Assembly (NCBI RefSeq): GCF_000428885.1
Contig: NZ_AUAU01000005.1
Span: forward strand, 1 to 64,000
DNA from: Geothrix fermentans DSM 14018
GTDB lineage: Bacteria > Acidobacteriota > Holophagae > Holophagales > Holophagaceae
Direction of reading: 5' to 3'
DNA length: 64,000 nucleotides
Part shown: one piece after another, positions 1-7,764 of the stretch
How positions within the stretch are numbered: the stretch's first letter is position 1
Layout: every line of letters begins with the position of its first letter
Notes under the pieces: generated by a model
Told to the model about the DNA's origin: nothing
Seen by the model: the letters and a program-made list of their open reading frames with translations, nothing else
The model's database searches: none
Program-made: the position numbers and the translations under genes

Positions 1-324
1 AGCCAGGGCGTCCGGGTTCAGCGCATCCTCACCGACAACGGCATGTGCTACCACTCGAAGCTGGTCCAAGCTGTCTGCGAGGCCCAAGACATCCGGCACA
101 GCTTCACCCGGCCTTACCGCCCTCAGACCAACGGCAAGGCCGAACGGTTCATCCAGACAGCCCTTCGCGAGTGGGCCTACCGCCTGGCCTACCAATCCTC
201 AGAACAGCGGAGCCAAGCCCTCAAAGCCTGGCTCCACCACTACAATCACCACAGGTCCCACTCAGCCCTCGGCGGTCTCGCCCCCGCTCAAAAGCTGAAC
301 AACGTCCTTGGCCGCGACATCTAG
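1..324 (+). CDS. IS481-type transposase, C-terminal part (5' end outside window)
   Basis: Reading frame 1 is open from the first base to the TAG at 322-324, so this is the C-terminal ~107 residues of a longer protein. It has the DDE integrase core signatures: ILTDNG with the second catalytic Asp, then YRPQTNGKAERF with the catalytic Glu. The tail (WLHHYNHHRSHSALGG, then NNVLG) is typical of IS481 transposases, which cut and join IS ends. The stop overlaps by 3 nt the stop of the convergent VIT/VWA gene, leaving no room for a right terminal inverted repeat outside the two coding regions. Whether the element is intact cannot be judged from this window. Confidence 0.85.
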   Translation, partial: SQGVRVQRILTDNGMCYHSKLVQAVCEAQDIRHSFTRPYRPQTNGKAERFIQTALREWAYRLAYQSSEQRSQALKAWLHHYNHHRSHSALGGLAPAQKLNNVLGRDI

Positions 325-2738
325 GGCCGGAAGCCGAGGGTGAGCTCGAGCTGGCCGGCCAGGCCGCCGGTCCAGGCCCGCAGGCGCCAGGTGAGGATCA
401 GGGCCTTGGCCTTGGCGTCTCCGGGGAAGACCCGGCTGAAGGCCGCGGCCACCACCTGGCCCGAGGCGTCCACCTTGAGTTCCAGGTCCGTGCCGCTGGG
501 CAGGGCGGCCAGGGCGGCGACGAGGGCCGGATCCTTCAGGCGGGCATCCAATTCGCCGCGGAGAGAGGCCGGATTCGAGGTGCCCGTGATGCCCGAGAAG
601 GCCAGGATGCGCAGGGAGGCTTTCGCCCGCGCTTCACTGGGGCCGGACTTGCGGCGCTGGGCCTGGTCCTGGCGCAGGGTCTCGACCTGGACGGGGGCTT
701 CCGCCATCGCCATCGGGGGCGCCGGGGCGTAGGCCACGGAGCGGCCGACCACGCCACCGGCCACGCCACCAACCACGCCGCCGACCACGCCGCCCGGAAC
801 GCCGCCCACGGCCGCATTAGAGACACCCTCGGGCAGGGGCAGGGGCTGGGTGACCGTGGTGCTCCGGCCGCCCGCGTTGCGCACCTGGGTGTCCACCGCC
901 ACGAAGGAGGTGTAGGCCGTCAGCAGGTGGTAGGCGAGGCCCAGGCGAGTGACTTCCGCCTTGCGCCCCTCGTCGGCGCCGAACTGGTCGTAGTCCGAGA
1001 GCATCTGGATGCGCTGGCGGGCCCAGAGTTGGCGCAGGGCGCCGTGGTCGCGGTCCTTCACCTTCCCCACCTCGAACGTCTGGCTCCAGGGGCCTGCGCC
1101 GCTCACGCCGGAGAGCGTGACGGTGCCCTTGGCTTCGCCCGTCCAGTGGCCCAGGCAGATGACCGGCCGGTCCGCCAGCACGTCCGGCAGCTGCAGGGGC
1201 TCGAGGTCCTGGAGGTGGAACCCGTTGGTGGTGAGCTTCAGGTTCGTGAGCACCGGCGAGGACACGTAGGCGCGGAAGCGCTCGGCCTCGGCCGTGGCCT
1301 GCTCGGGCTTTGTGATGACGAAGGCCTCGCCCTGCCCCGCGTGGGCCATGCCCTCGATGAGGTGGCGGTTCACCGAGGAGCCGATGCCGAAGGCGAAGAG
1401 GTTGGCCGAGCCCAGGTTCTTCCGGATGAGGTCGAAGACCTGGCCGTCGGCGCTGATGTAGCCGTCCGTGGAGACCACGAAGGTGCGCGAGATGCCGGGC
1501 ACCCGGGGCAGACCCAGGGCCTTCCTCAGGGCGCTGCCCAGCTCCGTCCCGCCTCCGCCGTGCTGGGAACCCACGAATGCCAGGGCCTGCGCCGTGGCCT
1601 CGGGCGTGGCGTGCTGCGACCCCTTGGGCGACCAGAAGGCCGAGGTGCCCTCGAAGACCATGACGTTGAAGAGGTCCTGGGGCCGCAGGCCCTGGATCAT
1701 CTCCTTCATGAGCACCTTGGACACTTCGATCGGGAAGCCCATCTGGCTGCCGGAGACATCCATGATGAAGACGTACTCACGCGGCGGCAGGTCCCTGGGC
1801 GTGACGCGCTTGGGGGGCTGGGCCATGAGCAGGAAGGTGTTCTCCGCCTGACCCTCACGGCGGCCCTGATGGAGCAGGAGGCCGGACTGCACGGCGTTCC
1901 CGGCCAGCTGGTACTTCACGATGACGTCGCGGTTGCCGCCGTGGGCCTCGCTGGGATCCAGCTTCAGCGTGGCCTCGGCCTTGCCGTCGTAGGCGATGGT
2001 GGTCTTGTGGGTGTCGCAGGCCATGCGCTGGATGGGCAGGCCCGCGGACAGCTTCACCTCCAGGTCGAAGGTGGCGGCGGGCTTCTCCCCGGCGTACGTG
2101 TAGGGGTTGGCCACCCAGGTCTCGCCCGTGCTCGAGGCCGTGCCGGCCCTCCCGGCGTAGCGCGGGCCCACCACCGTGGGATAGACGAAGCTGTAGGCGC
2201 CGTCGGTGGGCACCAGCAGCTCGGTGTAGCGAAGCTCCACGCGGATCTCGTCGCCGGGCAGGATGTTCGCCACGTTCATCTGGAAGACGTTGGGCCGGTG
2301 CTGCTCCAGCAGCGAGGCGCTGCGGCCCTGTTGCTTGGCCTGCTCGTAGTCGGCGCGGGCCTGGCCGCGCTCCTTGATCTGGGCCTTCAGCACCCGCTCG
2401 CCGATGCGCATGGTCATGCCGTAGACCGCCGAGCGCGTGGAGCCCAGGAAGACGTAGATCGCCTCCAGGGGCTTGGTGCCGGTGTTCCGGTAGACCTGGG
2501 TCACCGTCACGTCGGCGATGACGCCGGCGATGGCCACCTTGGCGGAGGTGGCCTTCAGGGGGAGCTGGTCCAGGGCCGCATCGTCTCCCTTCACGAAGAA
2601 GTAGGGGGACAGGGTGCGGTCCGCGGAGGCCTCACCTTGGGGATCGGGGCGGAAGGCCGCGGGGCGGCTTCGGGCGGAGGCCAGGGGCGAGAGCCCGGAC
2701 CAGCAGGCGAGCAGAAGGGTGGCGGCGCGGTGCGACAT
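321..2738 (-). CDS. Secreted VIT and von Willebrand factor A domain protein
   Basis: This 805-aa protein starts with a probable signal peptide (residues 1-22). A VIT domain (about 44-175) is followed by a VWA domain (about 321-490) with an intact MIDAS start, DVSGS at 327-331. Near the C-terminus is a low-complexity GGVPGGVVGGV stretch encoded around 741-813. VIT/VWA proteins resemble inter-alpha-trypsin inhibitor heavy chains and are thought to mediate metal-dependent protein contacts in the envelope; the ligand is unknown. The ATG follows a GGAGG ribosome site. The gene lies about 500 bp downstream of a sigma/anti-sigma pair on the same strand, and the anti-sigma protein carries the same Gly-Val repeat, so a functional link is plausible. 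Confidence 0.85.
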   Translation of the reverse strand: MSHRAATLLLACWSGLSPLASARSRPAAFRPDPQGEASADRTLSPYFFVKGDDAALDQLPLKATSAKVAIAGVIADVTVTQVYRNTGTKPLEAIYVFLGSTRSAVYGMTMRIGERVLKAQIKERGQARADYEQAKQQGRSASLLEQHRPNVFQMNVANILPGDEIRVELRYTELLVPTDGAYSFVYPTVVGPRYAGRAGTASSTGETWVANPYTYAGEKPAATFDLEVKLSAGLPIQRMACDTHKTTIAYDGKAEATLKLDPSEAHGGNRDVIVKYQLAGNAVQSGLLLHQGRREGQAENTFLLMAQPPKRVTPRDLPPREYVFIMDVSGSQMGFPIEVSKVLMKEMIQGLRPQDLFNVMVFEGTSAFWSPKGSQHATPEATAQALAFVGSQHGGGGTELGSALRKALGLPRVPGISRTFVVSTDGYISADGQVFDLIRKNLGSANLFAFGIGSSVNRHLIEGMAHAGQGEAFVITKPEQATAEAERFRAYVSSPVLTNLKLTTNGFHLQDLEPLQLPDVLADRPVICLGHWTGEAKGTVTLSGVSGAGPWSQTFEVGKVKDRDHGALRQLWARQRIQMLSDYDQFGADEGRKAEVTRLGLAYHLLTAYTSFVAVDTQVRNAGGRSTTVTQPLPLPEGVSNAAVGGVPGGVVGGVVGGVAGGVVGRSVAYAPAPPMAMAEAPVQVETLRQDQAQRRKSGPSEARAKASLRILAFSGITGTSNPASLRGELDARLKDPALVAALAALPSGTDLELKVDASGQVVAAAFSRVFPGDAKAKALILTWRLRAWTGGLAGQLELTLGFRP
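741..813 (-). repeat. Tandem GGV-encoding repeat inside the VIT/VWA gene
   Basis: Short in-frame repeats of the type CACGCCGCC encode a GGVPGGVVGGV-like segment. The same peptide and nearly the same codons recur in the neighbouring anti-sigma-like gene at about 3681-3826. Confidence 0.75.
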
Positions 2739-3245
2739 GGGATCCTCCCGTGGGCCGCGCGAGGGCGCGGTTCACAGGGGGAATGCCGCCACCGGTGAAA
2801 CCCTTTCAGAAAAACCGTCCGCCGGTGACGCCCTGCAGGAAAAGCGATCTTGCCACCGATGAACAGTGATTCCAACGATGGGGGCCCGGCTCGACCTGCA
2901 TGCGACCACGACCTGCCTTATCACCGCAATCACAGGATCTCAGGAATAATCGGCGAACCTCAGTCTGGAAAGACCACCACGGAAGGACACGAAGGCGCCC
3001 TTCCGGGCATGAAAAGGGCACGAATGGGTTTCGACCCACCGCGACATCCCTTTGCAGGCGGCGGCCCCGGGCGGCTTCCAAGAGCCGCCGTGCCCGCCGC
3101 CCGCAAAGCCGGTCGCGCAATGCGCGCCCGGGGCCGAAGGCCCGGATGTCTTGGGCCGGACGCCGAGGCCTGCCTTCGTGGCCTTGGCCTGCTCCTTCGT
3201 GTCCTTCGTGGAGGCTTTTGAGGCCCTGGTCAGGCTGAGCCTCGC
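2739..3245. repeat. Intergenic repeat block between VIT/VWA and anti-sigma-like genes
   Basis: No gene is supported here. The flanks hold CACGAAGG/CCTTCGTG modules in inverted orientation (about 2970-3020 and 3175-3222). Between them, 3042-3150 is a strongly folding core bounded by GACATCC and GGATGTC. This core is the reverse-complement copy of the element at 30115-30224, with scattered differences. A CACGGATGAA-like scrap lies near 2855-2870. Confidence 0.75.
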
Positions 3246-4361
3246 CTACTTCGCCTCGGGGAAGATCCGCGCCCGGAACCCATCCACCGGCCCCGTTTCG
3301 GGCAGGGCCCCGGGATCCGGAACGGCGTGTGCCGGCAGGTAGAGGTCCAGGGTGTCCTTGGCCCCCAGCCGCACCAGGTAGCGCCACCGCACCCGGCTCC
3401 CTTCGGGCTCCGAGGCCCGGGCCGCCTGGACCTCGACCCCGGCGGGGCCGCGCCTGAGCAGAACCACCTGCGCCCCGTGGGGGGCGCTGACCAGGACTTC
3501 CGCGAGGTCCCCGGCCCGGAAGGCGATGTGCCAGACGGGAGCCGGGGCCTCGGCGAGGACGGCGGTCACGGTCGCCGCAGGGGCCCGCCGGGCCTCCTCC
3601 CGGGCCCGATTCTGGACCTGGTCCCGCGCCGGGGCCTGGGCCTGGTCCCGCGCCGGGACCTGGGCCGGAGCCTGGGCGCCCCCGACGACTCCCCCGACCA
3701 CGCCGCCCACCACGCCGCCCACCACGCCGCCGGGCACGCCGCCGGGCACGCCGCCGGGCACGCCGCCGACCACGCCGCCGGGCACGCCACCGGGCACGCC
3801 GCCGGGCACACCACGGGGCACGCTGGCAGGAGCCGGCGGCGCGGCCTTCTCCAGGCGGCTGGCCTGGTCGGCCCGGGGCGCGGCGGGCATCGGCGCGGGG
3901 GCCGCCTCCGCCGGGCGGGCCGCTGGTTCCTGGGCCGGCCGGGGCGCGGGCTTGCGCTTGGCGGCCGGGGGTTCCGCCGGGGCTGCCGGGGCCTCGGCGG
4001 CCTCCGGCAGCGACAGGAGCTTCGGACTCGAACGCTCCTGCTGGACCGCGGGCGGCGCCTGGGGGTTCCGCAGCCAGGTCAGGCCCGCCAGGGAGGCCAT
4101 CAGCACCCCGGCCGCCGCGCCCAGGATGCCGGGCCGCCGCCAGAAGGGGACGACCTTCGGCGGGGCCGGGGCGAGGGCGGCGAGCACCTGGGCCCGGGCT
4201 GCGGGATCCGCCAGCAGCTCCCGCAGGGCCTCCTCGTCCATGAGGGCGTCGAAGAGCGCCTGGTCCTCCAGGGCTGCGGCGTACAGGGCCTTCCGCTCGG
4301 CCTCCGTGAGGGTGCCCGTGGCGTGGCCGCCCAGCAGCTTCCGGACCTCGGCGCGCCTCAT
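3246..4361 (-). CDS. Membrane anti-sigma-like protein with GGV repeats
   Basis: This 371-aa protein has an N-terminal helical region (1-65), one membrane segment (about 77-96), a Pro/Ala-rich stretch, a Gly-Val repeat (183-228; GVPGGV and GVVGGV units) and a C-terminal globular part of about 110 residues. The N-terminal GGHATGTLTEAERKAL pattern resembles putative anti-sigma proteins of Acidobacteriota. Its ATG overlaps the stop of the upstream sigma gene (ATGA, 4358-4361), the classic arrangement for a sigma/anti-sigma pair. No zinc-binding anti-sigma motif is visible, so the anti-sigma role rests on context and topology. The C-terminal region is probably periplasmic; its ligand is unknown. 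Confidence 0.7.
   Translation of the reverse strand: MRRAEVRKLLGGHATGTLTEAERKALYAAALEDQALFDALMDEEALRELLADPAARAQVLAALAPAPPKVVPFWRRPGILGAAAGVLMASLAGLTWLRNPQAPPAVQQERSSPKLLSLPEAAEAPAAPAEPPAAKRKPAPRPAQEPAARPAEAAPAPMPAAPRADQASRLEKAAPPAPASVPRGVPGGVPGGVPGGVVGGVPGGVPGGVPGGVVGGVVGGVVGGVVGGAQAPAQVPARDQAQAPARDQVQNRAREEARRAPAATVTAVLAEAPAPVWHIAFRAGDLAEVLVSAPHGAQVVLLRRGPAGVEVQAARASEPEGSRVRWRYLVRLGAKDTLDLYLPAHAVPDPGALPETGPVDGFRARIFPEAK
3681..3826 (-). repeat. 12-bp tandem repeat encoding GVPGGV/GVVGGV
   Basis: About twelve imperfect units of GGCACGCCGCCG and ACCACGCCGCCC in phase with the coding frame give the elastin-like Gly-Val stretch. The tandem structure makes unit gain or loss likely between strains. 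Confidence 0.8.
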
Positions 4362-4948
4362 GGAGCCCCCCTTCCCGGCCCTTCCCAGCCGCCGCCGAGG
4401 GAGGCCAGCAGCTCCTTCCGGCAGCGGTGGTCCCAGGTGTAGACGGTGTTGAGGGTGGCCGCGCCCAGGAGGCCCTGGATCTCCGCGAACGTGCGGCCCT
4501 GGAGCTTGAGGCGGAACAGCTCGCGGCAGCGCTCGCCCATGCGCGCGATGCCGCCCATGAGCCGTGCCAGCAGCTCCTTGCGCTCCAGCACGGCCGCCGG
4601 GTCCGGCGCGTCCGAGGCGGGGGGGAAGGCCTCCACGTCCACGGCGTCGTACTCGCCGCGGCGGGCCGCCGTGCGCCGTTGGGCCGCCAGCTTGAAGCGC
4701 AGGATCCGGAAGGCCAGGGGCACCAGGTCCTCCGCCGCGTCCAGGTGGCCGTACTTCGTGTGGAGCAGCACCAGCACCTCCTGCGCCAGGTCCTCCGACT
4801 GGGCGCCTGCACCCCGGGATGCCGCGAAGGCCACGATCCTTTCACGGAGACGGGCCAGGACCTCGATCCGGCCGCTGGACAGGGCCGCGGCCCCGGCCGC
4901 CCCGTCGGGAGCCGGAAGGGCGGAGGTCATCGACAGGTCGGGATCCAT
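4358..4948 (-). CDS. Sigma-70 family (ECF-like) RNA polymerase sigma factor
   Basis: A 196-aa protein with a sigma region 2 (SEDLAQEVLVLLHTKYGHLD through the ILRFKLA helix) and region 4 helix-turn-helix (RCRELFRLKLQGRTFAEIQGLL). It would direct RNA polymerase to a dedicated promoter set. The start at 4948 begins MDPDLS; an alternative Met lies at 4930, and neither has a strong ribosome site. It is followed with 4-nt overlap by the membrane anti-sigma-like gene and, after a repeat block, by the VIT/VWA gene. It is divergent from surE with about 66 bp between starts. Confidence 0.8.
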   Translation of the reverse strand: MDPDLSMTSALPAPDGAAGAAALSSGRIEVLARLRERIVAFAASRGAGAQSEDLAQEVLVLLHTKYGHLDAAEDLVPLAFRILRFKLAAQRRTAARRGEYDAVDVEAFPPASDAPDPAAVLERKELLARLMGGIARMGERCRELFRLKLQGRTFAEIQGLLGAATLNTVYTWDHRCRKELLASLGGGWEGPGRGAP

Positions 4949-5002
4949 GGAACGGGACGGTGAATTCCATCCTGACAGCGAATGCGGCCCGGACCCACGG
5001 GA

Positions 5003-5008
5003 TACACT
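5003..5008 (+). promoter_or_regulatory. -10-like hexamer directly before surE (leaderless type)
   Basis: TACACT, then GGCTCC, then the ATG. A start site 6-7 nt after the hexamer would fall at the start codon. This is one of several such sites in the window. Confidence 0.5.
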
Positions 5009-5014
5009 GGCTCC

Positions 5015-5764
5015 ATGTCCGAACGCCTGATCCTGCTCACCAACGATGACGGCCTCTGGGCCCCCGGCCTGGCGGCGCTGGCCCGGGTGGCCTCCCGCTT
5101 CGGCCGGGTGGTCACCGTGGCCCCGGACCGCAACCGCTCGGCCATCTCCTCGGCCCTGAGCCTGCACAACATCCTCCGCCTGCACGAGATCGGGCCCGAC
5201 CGCCACGCCTGCGACGGCACCCCCGTGGACTGCGTGCTGCTGGGGGTCTGCGAGGTCCTGGACCGGAAACCCGACTGGGTGCTCTCCGGCGTCAACCACG
5301 GCTTCAACCTGGGCGAGGACGTGTTCTATTCCGGCACCGTGGGCGCGGCCTTCGAGGGCCGGCTCCAGGGCGCCCGGGCCGCGGCCTTCTCCATTGATCC
5401 GCGGGGCTCCCTGGAGCAGGCGGAGCCCTGGATCGCCCGCTTCCTGGAGCGCTGGGAGGCCATGGACCTGCCCGCCAACCGCATCTGGAACGTGAACTTC
5501 CCCAAGGGCGAGCCGAAGGGCTTCCGCCTCACGGGCCAGGACAGCCGGGCCTACCACGACCTGGTGGAGCGCCGCGCGGATCCCCGGAACACGCCCTACT
5601 ACTGGATCGGCGGCGACTCGGGCCCCACCTACGCCAAGGCCCCCGGCAGCGACGCCGGGGCGGTATTCGAGGGCTACGCCAGCATCACCCCCCTGCGCCT
5701 GGACCTGGGCTGCCCCGAGACCCTGGCGCGGCAGGCCGACTTCGACGCGGCCTTCAACGGGTAG
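5015..5764 (+). CDS. surE: 5'/3'-nucleotidase SurE
   Basis: A 249-aa protein with the SurE signature at the N-terminus: LTNDDG carries the metal-binding Asp11 and Asp12, followed by VAPDRNRSAIS and the SGVNHG loop. SurE enzymes are cytoplasmic metal-dependent phosphatases that dephosphorylate nucleoside monophosphates and aid stationary-phase survival. Length matches the family. The chosen ATG has no Shine-Dalgarno site; a -10-like TACACT sits 6 nt before it, suggesting a leaderless transcript. Acylphosphatase and apt follow closely, so the three may be co-transcribed as a small nucleotide and phosphate salvage set. Confidence 0.95.
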   Translation: MSERLILLTNDDGLWAPGLAALARVASRFGRVVTVAPDRNRSAISSALSLHNILRLHEIGPDRHACDGTPVDCVLLGVCEVLDRKPDWVLSGVNHGFNLGEDVFYSGTVGAAFEGRLQGARAAAFSIDPRGSLEQAEPWIARFLERWEAMDLPANRIWNVNFPKGEPKGFRLTGQDSRAYHDLVERRADPRNTPYYWIGGDSGPTYAKAPGSDAGAVFEGYASITPLRLDLGCPETLARQADFDAAFNG

Positions 5765-5768
5765 TCAG

Positions 5769-6041
5769 GTGACGGTCCGCTTCCGCGTCCACGGCGCCGT
5801 CCAGGGCGTGGGCTACCGCCGCTTCGCCGAGCGCGAGGCGCGGGCGCTGGACCTGGCGGGCTGGGTGCGCAACGAGCCGGACGGCTCCGTGGCCGGCGAG
5901 GCGGAAGGCCCCGAGGCCGCCCTGGAGGCCTTCCGCGCGCGGCTGGCGGAGGGCCCGGCCTACGCCGCCGTGGGACGGCTGGACTGGGAGGCCCAGGATG
6001 TGCGATCCTCGCTTCCCCTTCCTTTCCAGATCCTCAGGTAG
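5769..6041 (+). CDS. acyP: Acylphosphatase
   Basis: A 90-aa protein of normal acylphosphatase length. The conserved VHGAVQGVGYRRF stretch includes the substrate-binding Arg17, and WVRNEPDGSV carries the catalytic Asn35. These enzymes hydrolyse carboxyl-phosphate bonds such as acetyl phosphate or 1,3-bisphosphoglycerate. The start is GTG, 4 nt after the surE stop, which supports co-transcription and perhaps translational coupling. apt begins 2 nt after its stop. Confidence 0.9.
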   Translation: MTVRFRVHGAVQGVGYRRFAEREARALDLAGWVRNEPDGSVAGEAEGPEAALEAFRARLAEGPAYAAVGRLDWEAQDVRSSLPLPFQILR

Positions 6042-6043
6042 CC

Positions 6044-6568
6044 ATGACCCTTACGACTTCTCTCAGCGCCTTCGTCCGTGACGTGCCGGACTTCCCCAAA
6101 GCCGGGATCCTCTTCCGCGACATCACGCCCCTGCTCTCCCACGCGGAGGCCTTCAGCGAGGCCGTGGACGCCATGGCCCAGCCCGTGCTCACGCTCCAGC
6201 CCACCCATGTGCTCGGGCTCGAGTCCCGCGGCTTCATCTTCGGCAGCGCCCTGGCCCAGAAGCTGGGCGTGGGCTTCGTGCCCGCCCGCAAACCCGGCAA
6301 GCTGCCCATGCCCACCCACAAGGAGGCCTACGGCCTGGAGTACGGCAGCGATGCCCTGGAGATCCACCAGGACGCCTTCGGCCCCGGCGACCGGGTGCTC
6401 ATCGTGGATGACGTCATGGCCACCGGCGGCACCGCCGCCGCGGCCCAGCGCCTCGTGCAGAAGACCGGCGCCCAGGCCGTCGCCCTCACCGTCTTCATCG
6501 AGCTGACCTCCCTGCCCGGCCGCGAGAAGGTCCAGGGGCTGCCGGTGTTCAGCGTGCTGCGGTACTAG
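6044..6568 (+). CDS. apt: Adenine phosphoribosyltransferase
   Basis: A 174-aa type I phosphoribosyltransferase that converts adenine and PRPP to AMP. The PRPP-binding loop VLIVDDVMATGGTA is intact, and the N-terminal VPDFPKAGILFRDITPLL and the LESRGFIFG segment are diagnostic of Apt. It is the last gene of the surE-acyP-apt run; the 2-nt gap to acyP supports one transcript. A repeat-derived hairpin follows the stop. Confidence 0.96.
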   Translation: MTLTTSLSAFVRDVPDFPKAGILFRDITPLLSHAEAFSEAVDAMAQPVLTLQPTHVLGLESRGFIFGSALAQKLGVGFVPARKPGKLPMPTHKEAYGLEYGSDALEIHQDAFGPGDRVLIVDDVMATGGTAAAAQRLVQKTGAQAVALTVFIELTSLPGREKVQGLPVFSVLRY

Positions 6569-6574
6569 AGACCG

Positions 6575-6692
6575 AACGGATCTCCACGAAGGGCACGAAG
6601 GGAAAGCCAAGAACACGAAGAATGCTTGGTTGGCGTTCGGCTGGCTCCCTCCGGCTCCGCCCCTTCGTGTCCTTCGTGGAGGCTTGGCTTTT
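6575..6692. repeat. Inverted CACGAAGG-module hairpin between apt and epimerase
   Basis: CTCCACGAAGGGCACGAAGG at the left is mirrored by CCCTTCGTGTCCTTCGTGGAG at the right, around a loop containing CCAAG/CTTGG pairs. It belongs to the repeat family also seen near 2970-3222. It could act as a transcription end for the convergent genes on both sides, but there is no clear U-tract. Confidence 0.7.
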
Positions 6693-6696
6693 CTCC

Positions 6697-7611
6697 TCAG
6701 GAGAGGTCGCGCCTGGATTCGAGGCCCATCTCCGCCAAGCTCTCCCGCACGCCGTCCTCCGGATTCCGGGGCCGCACGCCCAGGTCCTCCACCAGGCGCC
6801 GGTTCATCACCCGCCGCGAGGCCAGGACGTAGGCCAGCATGCCGGGGCCCAGCTCCCGGCGGGCCTCCTCCCGCGTCACGCGGCGGGGCGGCGGCAGGCC
6901 CGCCTGCCGGGCCACCAGCTCCATGAAGGCCCCGATGCTGCGGTGGTCCCCGTCCGCCACGTTGAACGCGCCGGACAGGGGCCGGTCCAGGGCCGCCTCG
7001 CAGGCGGCGGCCAGGTCGTCCACGTGGATGCGGTTGCCGGGGCCGGAGTCCTCGGGCCGGAGCACCGGCTCCCCCGCCCGCAGGCGGTCCAGGGGCAGGC
7101 GGCCCGGCCCGTAGATGCCCGCCACGCGCAGGATCACGCCGCGCGCGCCGGCGGCGCCGCACCAGGAGCCGACGAGCCTCTCCGCGGCCAGGCGGCGGCG
7201 GGAGGCGGCGTCTCCGGGCACGGTGGGCGAGGCCTCATCCACCGGCAGGCCGCCCGTGTCCCCGTACACGCCCGTGGTGCTGAGGTAGACCAGCACGCGG
7301 GGCCGGAGCCCGCCCAGGCCCTCCAGGAAGCGCCCGAGGCGCGGATCGCCCTCGCCCTCCGCGGACGGAGGCGCCAGGTAGACCACGGAGGCCAGGTCCC
7401 GGGGCAGATCGAGGGCCGCGGCTCCGTCCAGATCCACCACCCGGGCCGGAACACCGGAAGCCTCCAGCGCCGCGGCGGAGGCAGGCGACCGCACCAGGCC
7501 GGATACCTGGCCGGGCACGGGCCCCCGGGCCGCCAGGCGCCGGGCCAGCCGCAGGCCGGTGTAGCCGCATCCCACGAGCAGGCAGGGACCCGCCGAGCTT
7601 CCGCGCTTCAT
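6697..7611 (-). CDS. NAD-dependent epimerase/dehydratase family protein (YeeZ-like)
   Basis: A 304-aa extended short-chain dehydrogenase fold. The N-terminal LLVGCGYTGLRLA has the GxxGxxG dinucleotide-binding pattern; STTGVYGD is the active-site strand typical of YeeZ-like members, which lack a standard YxxxK. Substrate specificity cannot be assigned. The ATG has no ribosome site but has TATGCT ending 6 nt upstream, so a leaderless message is likely. The gene is convergent with apt. Confidence 0.8.
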   Translation of the reverse strand: MKRGSSAGPCLLVGCGYTGLRLARRLAARGPVPGQVSGLVRSPASAAALEASGVPARVVDLDGAAALDLPRDLASVVYLAPPSAEGEGDPRLGRFLEGLGGLRPRVLVYLSTTGVYGDTGGLPVDEASPTVPGDAASRRRLAAERLVGSWCGAAGARGVILRVAGIYGPGRLPLDRLRAGEPVLRPEDSGPGNRIHVDDLAAACEAALDRPLSGAFNVADGDHRSIGAFMELVARQAGLPPPRRVTREEARRELGPGMLAYVLASRRVMNRRLVEDLGVRPRNPEDGVRESLAEMGLESRRDLS

Positions 7612-7617
7612 GGGGCC

Positions 7618-7623
7618 AGCATA
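7618..7623 (-). promoter_or_regulatory. -10-like hexamer before the epimerase gene (leaderless type)
   Basis: On the minus strand TATGCT, then GGCCCC, then ATG. The GGCCCC spacer is identical to that before tsaB. Confidence 0.5.
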
Positions 7624-7647
7624 GCGTCCCCATCCCGCGGCCCGGCC

Positions 7648-7764
7648 ATGAGAGGCTGGTTCCGGCTTCCCGGAGGTCCTCTGTCCCCGCTGTTCAAGGT
7701 CGTGGTGCTCGCCTGGCTTGTCATCGGACCGCTGGGGCTCTGGCTGCGGCGCCGGCGGGGCTGA
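7648..7764 (+). CDS. Possible 38-aa single-pass membrane protein
   Basis: A small open frame with ATG at 7648 encodes a hydrophobic segment (about residues 16-32, FKVVVLAWLVIGPLGLW) followed by a basic RRRRG tail. It fills the gap between the divergent epimerase gene and the convergent kinase gene. No ribosome site is seen. The inside-positive topology is reasonable for a small membrane protein, but a chance frame cannot be excluded. Confidence 0.35.
   Translation: MRGWFRLPGGPLSPLFKVVVLAWLVIGPLGLWLRRRRG

Noticed and set aside
45-2798. A 917-codon open frame on the plus strand opposite the VIT/VWA gene
   Set aside because: It is the antisense shadow of a clear VIT/VWA coding sequence; its product is low-complexity and shows no domain. 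Similar long shadows lie opposite topA, cydA, the NtrY-like gene and the collagen-like gene.
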